DNA from: Cordylochernes scorpioides
Lineage: Eukaryota > Arthropoda > Arachnida > Pseudoscorpiones > Chernetidae
Length of the DNA stretch: 64,000 bases
Direction of reading: 5' to 3'
Assembly: GCA_030710605.1 (NCBI GenBank)
Contig: CP092863.1
Location: 57,700,899 to 57,764,898 of the forward strand
The translations under genes and the position numbers were made by a program. Position 1 is the stretch's first letter. Every line of letters begins with the position of its first letter. Below, one piece after another: positions 45,216-54,836 of the stretch. The notes below the pieces were generated by a model. That model was not told the origin of the DNA, did not search any database, and saw only the letters and a list, made by a program, of their open reading frames with translations.

Positions 45216-45950
45216 CTTTCATTTTTCCTATTGTTTTTCATTATAATATATATTTAAAAAATTGAGGTATATATATTCTATTTTATAAATTTAATATTTC
45301 AAATGTCGTGTTTATATTAAGATGAAAATAATAGAATACAACAATGAAAGAAATAAAATATGAATATCTCATTTTATTGGAAATTCTAGTAACATAAATT
45401 ATTTTCACTCAAAATCCACAATCAGCCTTATATATAGAAGTGGAAATATTTTAGAGTAAATATTTATATTTTATGCTGTTTTAAGAAGTTAGTATAATGT
45501 CGATCGAAGCGTTGTTACAATTCGATGTTAATGGAAGCTGTATCTTTCTGTTTGTACCATAGAGCGGTAGAAAATGGCGCATCGTCCTGTATTAAGTTTT
45601 GCCCAGATCCCAGGTTGAGAGGGATGATTACTTCTACAGAGTTTTGAGAAGGTTTGAGGAAAGAACACCACAATGCTTATAAGTAGCAGATTGGACATCA
45701 AATATTTCTCGGTTGTGATTGATTTTTAAATGTATGTAACTAGTTGGTTGTGTGAAGGATTTATAATTTCTGCGTAATATTTCTCCATTTGAGCTGATTG
45801 ACCGGTTCATATTTGGAATATTCTTGAAATTCGTTTTGTAGAGCAAATCAATTCTCGCATTTTCTTCCAGGTGGAAGTCCTTCATCTTTTAAGATGCTTG
45901 GAAGACTTTGGGTAGAGCTAATTCCAATTTTTCTTTAGAAGAGAACTTCT
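45216..45950. other. AT-rich stretch before the second Gypsy pol
   Basis: No recognised feature. A minus-strand frame of 83 codons (45634-45885) has no domain. I looked for a left LTR for the following pol and found none. Confidence 0.35.
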
Positions 45951-45953
45951 AAA

Positions 45954-48790
45954 GTGAGACAAATAAGTGTGGGGCAAAGTCGAAGCCAAAATCTCAAAGT
46001 TAATTTCATGACAATAGATCCAGAAGCAGAGAAGCAGAATGAAAATGACGAAATACAATTTCAAATAAACAAAAATTTATCATTCAAAGAACAAGAGAGG
46101 TTGAAACAAATTTTGGCCAAGTATACTGATTTGTTTTCATTGAGGTTAGGCAGGACCAATTTGGCAAAACATTGGATTCATACAGAAGATGCAAAACCGA
46201 TAAAGCACTAGCCTTCTAGGGTAAGCGCTAAGGAACGAACCATTATAAAGGATCAAATAGACGAGATGCTTGAAGAAGGAATTAATTTGACCATCTTCAA
46301 GTCCATTGTCCTTTACCGTTATACTGGTCAAAAAACGAGATGACAAATACAGATTTTTTGTGGACTACAGGAAATTAAATGAAGTAACAGTGAAGGGTGT
46401 TCATCCAAACCCAAGAATTGATGATGTAATGGATACTCTCCAGAGATCCAAGTACTTCTCAGCAATAGATCTCAAATCGGGATATTGGCAATACGAAATT
46501 AAAGAGAGAGACAAAAAGAAGACGGCTTTCACTACGGCACATGGGTTATATGAATTCAAAGTAATGCCCTTCGGTCTATGCAACGCCCCTGCTACTTTTG
46601 AGAAAACATGGACAATGTCCTTGGAAATCTGATATGGCAGATTTGCCTTTGCTATCTGGACGATGTAATTATATACAGCTCGGACTTTTCAACCCACATT
46701 AAAAGACTTGAAGCTGTCTTCAGATGCTTCAGCGAATCTAATTTGAAACTGAACGCCAAGAAATGCAGATTTGCTTTCTAGGAACTTGAGATCCTTGGTC
46801 ATATAACCAATCAAGAGGGTATAAAACCTGCCAAATATAATATCAAAGCCGTTAGAGATTTTCCTCAGCCCAAGAAGGCCAAAGAAGTGCAATCATTCCT
46901 AGGAATGTGCTCATATTATAGAAAATTCATTAAAGATTTCTCATTAATCGCTGACCCATTGACCAGTCTCATTAGAAAAAATGCTCAATTCATCTGGACA
47001 GGAAAACAGGAAGAAGCGTTCCAAAACCTTAAAAAAGCTCTTATAAATCCGCCAATTTTGGGTCACTTTGATCCAAATGCAGCCACCTGCATTCATACAG
47101 ACGCCTCTAACATCGGCTTAGGCGCAAAACTAATTCAAAATATCGGTTGCGAAGAGAAGGTAATATCGTATTTGAGCCGACCCCTAAGTAAACCTGAGCA
47201 AAACAATTCAACCATCGAAAAGGAATGTTTAGCTGTGGTGTGGTCGATATAAAAATTACGGCCCTATTTATATAGAAGACATTTCAAGATAGTAATATAC
47301 CATCACGCTTTATGTAGGCTCAAGAATCTGAAAGATCCGACAGGTCGATTAGCACGATGGGCACTGAAGATTCAGGAATATAATTTCAAAATTATACACA
47401 AATCGAGAAAAAAACATCTGGACGCTGATGGTCTATCTAGAGGACCCTTACCGGAAAACGAATGGGACGAAGATTATGAAGGACTATTTCTGAATCAAAT
47501 AATAGACGAAAAAGATGCTTTTATTGAGAATATTAAGGAGAACACCTTAGTGGAAACAATCGTTTAATTATTAACAGAACTTTAAAGAATATAATGGGTG
47601 TCTCTACAAGAAAAATCCAAATCCTGAAGGTAGGGCATGGTTGCTGGTAGTGCCAAAGAAGAGAAGGAAGGAAATCATGAGTGAATACCACAAATATATG
47701 CTGAATGACCATCTGGGCGTCGCCAAAACCACATACCGATTGAAGAATAAATACTATTGGCCTTCCATGCTGAAAGATGTTTCCGAATTTGTAAAGACGT
47801 GCCACCTTTGCCAAAGTCGGAAAGGTTCAAATCAGTTGCCTTCTGGACTTTTCTAACCTATTCTCCCAGCTTGCTACCCTTTTGAAAGAATCGGAATTGA
47901 CTTTGTTGGCCCCTTGCCATCAACGAAAACAAGAAGGAAATGGATAATTGTGTTGATGTATTATTATTCCAAGTATGCTGAAACAAAGGCAGTATCAGAA
48001 GCAACAGTGAAAGAAGTCTATACCTTTTTAATCGAACAAATTTTTTCACGTCATGGGGCCCCAAAATTTCTTATTAGTGACAGAGGTCCACAATTCACTA
48101 GCAATTTGATGAAGGAGGTAATGAAAATGTGCAAAGTTAAACATTGCTTCACAACGAGCTACCGCCCTTAGACTAACGGACTAACGGAACGGCTAAATAG
48201 AACTTCAATCAATATGATCAGCATGTATGTGAACACACACCAGAAGAACTGGAACGAAATCATCCCTTTTATCACCCAGGCATACGACACCACGAATCAA
48301 GAAACCACAGGCTACTCTCCATTTTTCATGTTGTTTGGAAGGGAGCCCATGTCCCTCTTAGACGACGAGAATGTTTCGATGGACTGTAACGTGGTCGATT
48401 ACGACGAATATACAGATAATTAATTGGAAAATTTTCAAGGACGAGACAAGTAGTCGTTAACAACACAGAGAAGACCCAAAAGAGAATGAAAATAAATTAT
48501 GACAAAAACACAATGAGAAAATCTAAGAACCGGGACACCTAGTGGCAGCTTGGACACCAATCAGGAAAATCGGAAAATGTGAAAAGCTATTGAGAAAATA
48601 TTTTGGCCCATATCGAATATTAAAGAAGCTGTCCAACGTAAATTGCTTAATTGAGCCGAAAGATATTCCTAGCCAAGACCCTTTGATAGTCCATGTCTCA
48701 AGACTCAAACCCTATTTTGAAAGAATTGATGAGGTCACTCACGAGGACGTGACGACCTCTGGAGAGGGGGAAGTGTTGCATCATGGTTAA
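45954..48790 (+). pseudogene. Second Ty3/Gypsy pol, heavily decayed
   Basis: Broken frames preserve the order of domains. The RT start is RYFFVDYRKLNE-like with IDLKSGYWQYEI, MPFGLCNAPATFE, then after a frame change CYLDDVIIYSS (YLDD at 46653-46664). RNase H: CIHTDASNIGLGAKL. The integrase finger has HLGVAKTTYRL and CHLCQSRKG; the core has ISDRGPQFTSN and TERLNRT. In the integrase core the first catalytic Asp is replaced: the stretch reads VLMYYYSKYAE, where the family has Asp before Y-x-S/T-K. At least five stops or shifts in total. It ends with the RKYFGPYRILKKL module. No gag and no LTRs found. A dead, truncated copy of a different lineage from the 33.5-kb element. Confidence 0.85.
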
Positions 48791-48886
48791 TGTACCTATT
48801 TTATTTTAATTTGTAATATTATTTTTGATATATTTTGAATTCAAATTTATATTTATTTATTTTATTAAACAGAATATATATATATA

Positions 48887-49164
48887 TGTCGTATTAAGGT
48901 AGTCTTTGAATAATTATAAATTTACAACTCTAAATTTGTATATAAGAAATAATAGACGCGACAAAAAGAAACGCAGCCATTTTCCCTTTGTTTATTTTCC
49001 AACTCCTTTGTTCTCCTCTCTTCCCTCTTACCCCTCGGGTCGTTGGTCAAAAAATTATATACAAACATTGGCTATTTACTCTTTGATTATAGATATTAAA
49101 ATATATGGATATTAAAATAAAAAAGGTGTTGACTATTTACAAGTAGTGTGGGAATTATATTGCA
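48887..49164 (-). repeat. 3' LTR of the gag-protease element
   Basis: 278 bp, TGT...GCA on the plus strand. Contains a CT-rich block (ttctcctctcttccctctta) and gcgacaaaaagaaacgcag. Confidence 0.75.
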
Positions 49165-50119
49165 GTGAACCTGTGGGGGTGTGCGCAAGATGAAATTCGT
49201 AGCTGCACAGTCTAGATAAAATTTTTAATTTTCTCTGAATTGAAAATATCCTAACGAGGTTATGATATACTATTTAATTTTAAACTGTTATTTATTACAT
49301 CTTTATTCTCTAATAAGTCGATAGGATTCGAACAGTGCGGGGTTAAAAAGCTAAGACTACGGATGGTAGATTTCTCGGCCACGATTGCTCACTTTAAAAA
49401 TGTTCATATCTTTCTTCATCCTACGATCCCTATTCTTCCTATCGTTGGCCACAAGTTGGCTAGACCTATGTTCCAACCTGGAAGTCTGGATAACGTTGTC
49501 TGTGTACTTTTTCCTAGGATATACTCGTACATTGAGTTTACGACTCACTCAATGGAAGTACATAGGTCAAAGCACTACAGCCAAAATTTTCTTCTTTTTT
49601 TTTCTAATTCGAACTAACATTTTGAAGTGCTCATCTTTGGATAGGTTTTACCGAACATCGATTTTCGAAACTAACCGATGGGGTTATACCATATCTTAGA
49701 GGATGATGTGTTTAAAAATCCAAAATTTTATTTTTTCTTTTAACCCTCGATAGTTTATCTTATAAAAACGCTTATACTAATCCTATAGTTGTTCTATCGT
49801 ATTACTATACGTAAATTAACTTATTACTATTGTCCTAAATATATCTGTAGGCCTTTACATCTTGTCTGTCCTACACCAGACAAAACGAACGGAGGTATGC
49901 GGGGTTGTTATACCCGACTAACGATAAGCGCTAGCCTCTGCATATTGTAAGGTCGCTAAAGATATTTATAGGCTATTTAAACCCACACACGCATTAAGTG
50001 TTTTTATGTTCACATTTTAAAGTAATATATTCAAGTCTTCAAGGTCATATATAATTTGAGTTTATAGCTTGATTAAAATTATCATATCGCCTCATATAGT
50101 CCAACATTACATTTATATA

Positions 50120-50635
50120 CTAATTTATATATTCCACTATTCTAACGGTCCATTTTATCAAGAACATTTTATAAGAGATATGTAGGTTTGTTTGCATGGG
50201 TAGAGGTAAGATATAAAACAATAAAGGAAGAAGGTATATACAAGATGCTAAATGAGTATAAAGAATCCAAAATATTATTGTGGTAATTAAAAACAATGGA
50301 AATTTTTTAATTCTAAATATAACAGTTTTATACAACAATGTACACAGAGTGATAACATTATTTATTAACGAGTCTTTATTTAAATAATGTGAAAATTCTT
50401 TGGTCGCCAAGGTTGTTGGTATAAAGACATCGGCATTTGGATTAAGTTTACTGTGTAATTTTTCTTTGGTAGCCCCCAAATTACTTTCCACCATATTATC
50501 GAATGGGTTGATTTTAGGGTCTAAGACCAATGTACTGGATTTAGTGGGCTTTACTATTGATGAAAATGTTGGTTTGGATGTTATTGGAAAATCAGGCTTA
50601 TAAAATTTTTCATCCGTGAAAATACTGTTGTCCAA
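50120..50635 (-). CDS. 3' ORF with PAM2-like motif and hydrophobic tail
   Basis: Overlaps the end of the gag-protease frame by about 55 bp in another frame, which extends upstream as FNHLDNSIFTDEKF. Residues 62-73 (50417-50452) read SKLNPNADVFIP. This fits the PAM2 consensus S-x-L-N-P-N-A-x-x-F-x-P, by which host proteins dock on the MLLE domain of cytoplasmic poly(A)-binding protein. The last 60 residues are very hydrophobic (FPLFLITTIIFWILYTHLAS and on), as a membrane anchor or AT-rich read-through would be. It could be the remains of pol/env C-terminal sequence. Function inferred only from the motif. Confidence 0.5.
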   Translation of the reverse strand: MDNSIFTDEKFYKPDFPITSKPTFSSIVKPTKSSTLVLDPKINPFDNMVESNLGATKEKLHSKLNPNADVFIPTTLATKEFSHYLNKDSLINNVITLCTLLYKTVIFRIKKFPLFLITTIIFWILYTHLASCIYLLPLLFYILPLPMQTNLHISYKMFLIKWTVRIVEYIN

Positions 50636-51990
50636 ATGGTTAAACGGTTGAAACCATTTCCTTGGTCTGGAGGAAATATTTCCGCAAATTCTTTCAATAA
50701 CCTAATTAACTTAAGGTCTAATAAGTTGTTTATCTTATGATACTTATCAATTAAATCACTGGTTAACTTATTTTCCCCTGGAATGCTTGATTGAGTGGAA
50801 AGTGTCTGTTGTAAATGATTAACATAGAGTGGATTACTTCCTGAAGGTGCACAGTGATTATCTAAGATTTGTGTATTAACAATATGAAGGTGTTGGTTTA
50901 TATTATATTTCCTATCTGAATTTATCACATTGTATGCATCATTTACATAAGCCAAATCTGTTTCAAAATAAAAAAGAGTAGCAGGAATATTTTTGCCTTG
51001 TTGACTCACTACATTTCTATTGAAGTCAATTCTAGTTTTTAATTTTTTTAGAGTATATAATCCTATTAGTGCAATTTCATATGGTAGATGAAATATATAA
51101 AATTTTAAGCTAACTTTTCTTTTAAAAAAACTGACTGGTAAAATAACATAAAATATAGGTTGGATTGGTCCACTCAATGTATTAATTCTAGAATGCTTAT
51201 TAACTGAATATTTAGTTATATTTCGAAATATATCTGATGGCAAAATTTTATGCAAATAATCAAAAGATATTAGGTTAATGGTAGAGCCAGTATCCACAAG
51301 AAATTTAACATTGAAGGTGAAAATAGATAAATTAAAGAATAGTCTTACATTATGCTGGTCCTTTCCTTGATGAGGGATCACATCCTTGTGATCTGGGTTG
51401 ATGTCGGCTCGATGTGGCTGTTTCCCTAGGTTCGTTGGGCAGCGTGTTATCCGCGTAGTTGCGAAAGGCAAAAGTCCACTTCCAGGTCTGCGAAACGCTA
51501 ATTGTCCATATTGTGGCCGGTAATGTCCTTGGCCAGGCGAGGGAGTGCATTCGGGTCGCCAGCGGTCAAGGCCACGCTGCGGTGTCGGTTGTCCTCGAGC
51601 ACTCGTTACTGGCCGGATGGTGTTTACATAGTCCAACCATTCTTCAGGCGTCTGTGGGTTCCTGGTGTATATCATTTTCTTCAAATCATACGTTACACCT
51701 GCCGTAAGTGCTTCAACAATATGTTTGTTTTGAAGTGAGTTCTCTAATGCACCCACAACCTTAAAATGGTAATAATCGTTAATTTTTTCTGGCTTTTCCA
51801 ATTGGCGAGTGAACAATTCTTCCAACGTTGTCTTATTCTTTGATATATAGATTGTGGACAGTTTCTGTTTGATATTTAAATAAGTCTCTTGTTCTAAGCC
51901 CAATCGATAAAATATATTTTTAGCTTCTTCTTCTAAATTTAGAATAACTAATTTTTTTTCTGTCTCGTTCATCGTTCGTTGCATCCTCAA
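50581..51990 (-). CDS. Gag-protease polyprotein of the LTR element
   Basis: 469 codons open without interruption. The N-terminal 130 residues are a helical gag-like segment (ETYLNIKQKLSTIYI, then EELFTRQLEKPEKINDYYHF). A Pro/Arg/Gly-rich middle (around 125-180) may bind RNA; no CCHC knuckle is seen. The retroviral-type aspartic protease has FLVDTGSTINLIS (DTGS about 233-236) and LPYEIALIGLYTL, matching the usual I/L-L-G motif less exactly. It ends LLKEFAEIFPPDQG, which resembles the lead-in to RT (LL-x-F-x-x-x-F/I-x-x), and then leaves the family. Intact frame with deleted pol suggests selection or recency. The start is the first Met in frame after the leader; Met 3 is an alternative. Confidence 0.72.
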   Translation of the reverse strand: MRMQRTMNETEKKLVILNLEEEAKNIFYRLGLEQETYLNIKQKLSTIYISKNKTTLEELFTRQLEKPEKINDYYHFKVVGALENSLQNKHIVEALTAGVTYDLKKMIYTRNPQTPEEWLDYVNTIRPVTSARGQPTPQRGLDRWRPECTPSPGQGHYRPQYGQLAFRRPGSGLLPFATTRITRCPTNLGKQPHRADINPDHKDVIPHQGKDQHNVRLFFNLSIFTFNVKFLVDTGSTINLISFDYLHKILPSDIFRNITKYSVNKHSRINTLSGPIQPIFYVILPVSFFKRKVSLKFYIFHLPYEIALIGLYTLKKLKTRIDFNRNVVSQQGKNIPATLFYFETDLAYVNDAYNVINSDRKYNINQHLHIVNTQILDNHCAPSGSNPLYVNHLQQTLSTQSSIPGENKLTSDLIDKYHKINNLLDLKLIRLLKEFAEIFPPDQGNGFNRLTIWTTVFSRMKNFISLIFQ

Positions 51991-52286
51991 TGTTACGAAA
52001 GAAAATATTTATATCTTGATTGAGGCCAGAGAATTTACTTATATAATTTTTATTTGAGATCGTCTGTTGTGTGTGTGTGTGTGTTGTGTAATTTGTGTTA
52101 GTAAATTAATTTGTTCTTTCATTAATTTAAATTACATATTATCGTTTCTGTCAGAAAAATGAGTGTCGGTATCTGACTTCCTTTTTGGCATTTTTGTGGC
52201 GAATGGGTAGGCTAAAGGCTAAATCTAATAAAGTTTTAAAAAAAGAAAAAACGTACCGGTTATTATATCCTGTGTCGGCTAAATAC

Positions 52287-52569
52287 TGTCGTATTAAGGT
52301 AGTTTTGAATAATTATAAATTTACAACTCTAAATTTGTATATAAGAAATAATAGACGCGACAAAAAGAAACGCAGCCATTTTCCCTTTGTTTATTTTCCA
52401 ACTCCTTTGTTCTCCTCTCTTCCCTCTTACCCCTCGGGTCGTTGGTCGAAATATTATATACAAGCATTGGCTATTTACTCTTTGATTATAATTATAGATA
52501 TTAAAATATATGGATATTAAAATAAAAAATTTGTTGACTATTTACAAGTAGTGTGGGAATTATATTGCA
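52287..52569 (-). repeat. 5' LTR of the gag-protease element
   Basis: 283 bp. Same order as 48887-49164, with an extra attata near its right end and other small changes. Followed by (TA)n that leads into the palindromic hammerhead repeat. Confidence 0.75.
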
Positions 52570-52749
52570 TATATATATATATAGATGGAAATTTTGCCGG
52601 GAGGAAAATGATCTAAAGAGACAAGGGTCGCCTCTCCCGTCAAAATAGACGTCTAAAACAGACGCCATCTATTGACCGTCGCCGCAACTAGCGGCCTCGG
52701 GTCGGTGACAAAGCCACAACACCAGCTTTGGCAAACTGAAAAGCGTCCA

Positions 52750-52793
52750 CCTGGAGACCATGGTTTCGGGCTGATGGCCCTCGTCAGTCCAGG
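52750..52793 (-). ncRNA. Hammerhead ribozyme motif (family 1, intact)
   Basis: Minus strand: stem I CCTGGA/TCCAGG with six perfect pairs, core CTGACGA, stem II GGGC-CATCA-GCCC, GAAA, stem III ACC-AT-GGT (palindrome ACCATGGT), triplet GTC. Confidence 0.88.
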
Positions 52794-53069
52794 GCGGACT
52801 TTATTCCATGAGATCCACACGGGATCTAATGGAATCTTGACAATCTGCCAAAGAGGTGTTTTGCTGGCAAAGTGGCTGGGCCATATCTATGGCCAAAATA
52901 TAGATGGGAGAGGCGACCCTTGTCTCTTTAGATCATTTTCCTCCCGGCAAAATTTCCATCTATATTTTGGCCATAGATATGGCCCAGCCACTTTGCCAGC
53001 AAAACACCTCTTTGGCAGATTGTCAAGATTCCATTAGATCCCGTGTGGATCTCATGGAATAAAGTCCGC

Positions 53070-53113
53070 CCTGGACTGACGAGGGCCATCAGCCCGAAAC
53101 CATGGTCTCCAGG
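53070..53113 (+). ncRNA. Hammerhead ribozyme motif (family 1, intact, inverted copy)
   Basis: Exact counterpart of 52750-52793 on the other strand, six-pair stem I included. All core bases present. Confidence 0.88.
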
Positions 53114-53412
53114 TGGACGCTTTTCAGTTTGCCAAAGCTGGTGTTGTGGCTTTGTCACCGACCCGAGGCCGCTAGTTGCGGCGACGGTCAATAGATGGCG
53201 TCTGTTTTAGACGTCTATTTTGACGGGAGAGGCGACCCTTGTCTCTTTAGATATATATATATATATTAAGAAAAAGGCATCTCCTTATCGTGCAACTGAA
53301 AGTTGCTGATGGCTGGCGCCATCTATCGGAATAAATATCAACTATTCTCGTTGATTTTTAATTATTCCAGAATTGGCCAAATACCCATTCTTGATTAATC
53401 AAGAAAAGCTAA

Positions 53413-53452
53413 CCACGGACGCGTTTCGGGCTGTTGGCCCTCATCAGCGTGG
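53413..53452 (-). ncRNA. Hammerhead ribozyme motif (family 2, intact)
   Basis: Minus strand: stem I CCACG/CGTGG, core CTGATGA, stem II GGGC-CAACA-GCCC, GAAA, stem III AC-GC-GT (palindrome ACGCGT), triplet GTC. The canonical core. Confidence 0.9.
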
Positions 53453-53750
53453 TGCAAGCTGTACCTCAACGACCAAAAAATTGGTCATTAAGGCATCTTG
53501 AAAAATCATGAAACGGGTAAATAAGGCCAGAATTGCGTGAGGACGCTACACAATGTGAAAAAATAGTACAAATGTAACATTGTACTGGGATAAGGTGCAT
53601 AAATTAAGAAAAAGGCATCTCCTTATCGTGCAACTGAAAGTTGCTGATGGCTGGCGCCATCTATCGGAATAAATATCAACTATTCTCGTTGATTTTTAAT
53701 TATTCCAGAATTGGCCAAATACCCATTCTTGATTAATCAAGAAAAGCTAA

Positions 53751-53790
53751 CCACGGACGCGTTTCGGGCTGTTGGCCCTCATCAGCGTGG
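53751..53790 (-). ncRNA. Hammerhead ribozyme motif (family 2, intact)
   Basis: Identical to the motif 338 bp to the left, in the same orientation. Two ribozymes in tandem would release one 338-nt monomer from a transcript. Confidence 0.9.
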
Positions 53791-53977
53791 TGCAAGCTGT
53801 ACGATAAGGAGATGCCTTTTTCTTAATTTATGCACCTTATCCCAGTACAATGTTACATCTGTACTATTTTTTCACATTGTGTAGCGTCCTCACGCAATTC
53901 TGGCCTTAATTACCCGTTTCATGATTTTTCAGGATGCCTTAATGACCAATTTTTTGGTCGTTGAGGTACAGCTTGCA

Positions 53978-54017
53978 CCACGCTGATGAGGGCCAACAGC
54001 CCGAAACGCGTCCGTGA
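53978..54017 (+). ncRNA. Hammerhead ribozyme motif (family 2, inverted copy)
   Basis: Same core and stems on the plus strand. The outermost stem I pair is lost (CCACG/CGTGA). Confidence 0.86.
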
Positions 54018-54224
54018 TTAGCTTTTCTTGATTAATCAAGAATGGGTATTTGGCCAATTCTGGAATAATTAAAAATCAACGAGAATAGTTGATATTTATT
54101 CCGATAGATGGCGCCAGCCATCAGCAACTTTCAGTTGCACGATAAGGAGATGCCTTTTTCTTAATTTATGCACCTTATCCCAGTACAATGTTACATTTGT
54201 ACTATTTTTTCATATATATATATA

Positions 54225-54468
54225 TGTCGTATCTGTCGTTGTCTAATGGAAAGGCGCAGCCGTTGTGCATGTATGCTTCGAAAAAGAACTTTTCCACACA
54301 CGTGAGCGCGCGTGCACGCGGCGGCGTGCCGTAGCCTACGCCCGCGCGCGCTGGCTCCCACGTTTATTTCGTATAGATTCATAGATGGGTGAATTTGTAT
54401 TTACATTTTAACATATTAATTATGGCGAAAATAATTTATATCTCTTGGGCATTAGGCAAATTATGAAT
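54225..54468 (+). repeat. CpG-rich solo LTR-like element, second copy
   Basis: Starts TGTCGTATCTGTCGTTG after (TA)n, with the same block order as the minus copy at 16602-16846, through a CpG-dense middle (gagcgcgcgtgcacgcggcg) to tttacattttaacatatt and caaattatga. The end is TTATGAAT rather than TTATGACA, so the right terminus is damaged. Confidence 0.5.
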
Positions 54469-54623
54469 ATGTTATAAACAGATTCATTTGTTATAAAATC
54501 ACCATTTTCATTTTGGTACACTGTGTGTCTTCACTGCTCTCTTTGATGTGACAAATAAATAAATTATTCTGGAAGCTACTTAAAGTAGAGTTATCTCATT
54601 ATTCCCTTATATAAATTTGTAGG

Positions 54624-54773
54624 ATGGTTGAGACACGCTCTGGTAAGACGCAAGACCCAGCACAGGAGAGAAGTAAGGTTGAAGAGTCTGCCAAGCCACA
54701 ACCCGGCGCAACAATATACATTCAGGACAGTCAGAGCTTTATTCCTGAAATGCTGCGCAGCAAGACTAGTTGA
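54624..54773 (+). pseudogene. Short ORF, possibly the start of a gag-like gene
   Basis: 49 codons from ATG 54624 to TGA: MVETRSGKTQDPAQERSKVE and on, charged and hydrophilic, ending LRSKTS. The opening resembles the first residues of some LTR-retrotransposon gag proteins, but no further gag follows. Function unknown. Confidence 0.3.
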
Positions 54774-54836
54774 ATTTGATTAGGTTAATAGGTAGAGTTA
54801 ATAGGTGTGAATGCTTTCAAAACATTAAATCTGCAT

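Larger units (their letters stand above)
48887..52569 (-). mobile_element. LTR element with gag-protease and 3' ORF but no pol
   Basis: LTRs at 48887-49164 and 52287-52569. On the plus strand each starts TGTCGTATTAAGG and ends AATTATATTGCA. TA runs lie on both outer sides, consistent with a TATA-type target. Coding is on the minus strand, so 52287-52569 is the 5' LTR. The LTRs differ by several substitutions and small indels (roughly 97% alike by eye). Between protease and the 3' ORF the whole RT-RNase H-integrase segment is missing. The element must use another element's enzymes. The polypurine tract and primer site are not evident. Confidence 0.75.
52584..53251. mobile_element. Hammerhead repeat, family 1, giant palindrome
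   Basis: 52584-52907 is a minus-oriented unit, and 52908-53251 is its reverse complement, nearly exact over about 320 bp. The right arm begins gagaggcgacccttgtctct and ends with the same words at 53227, so its repeat length is 319 bp and it is circularly permuted and longer than one unit. Each arm has an intact ribozyme. (TA)n bounds both sides. In single strand the whole region would fold into one 300-bp hairpin. Confidence 0.9.
53268..54213. mobile_element. Hammerhead repeat, family 2: tandem dimer plus inverted unit
   Basis: attaagaaaaaggcatctcc at about 53268 recurs at about 53606 (338 bp); both are minus oriented. At about 53801, inside the second unit, the sequence switches to the reverse complement (cgataaggagatgccttttt) and runs as a + oriented copy of more than one unit to 54213. 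Each unit carries a ribozyme and the perfect 18-base palindrome TTCTTGATTAATCAAGAA. Copies are almost identical. (TA)n at both ends. Confidence 0.88.
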
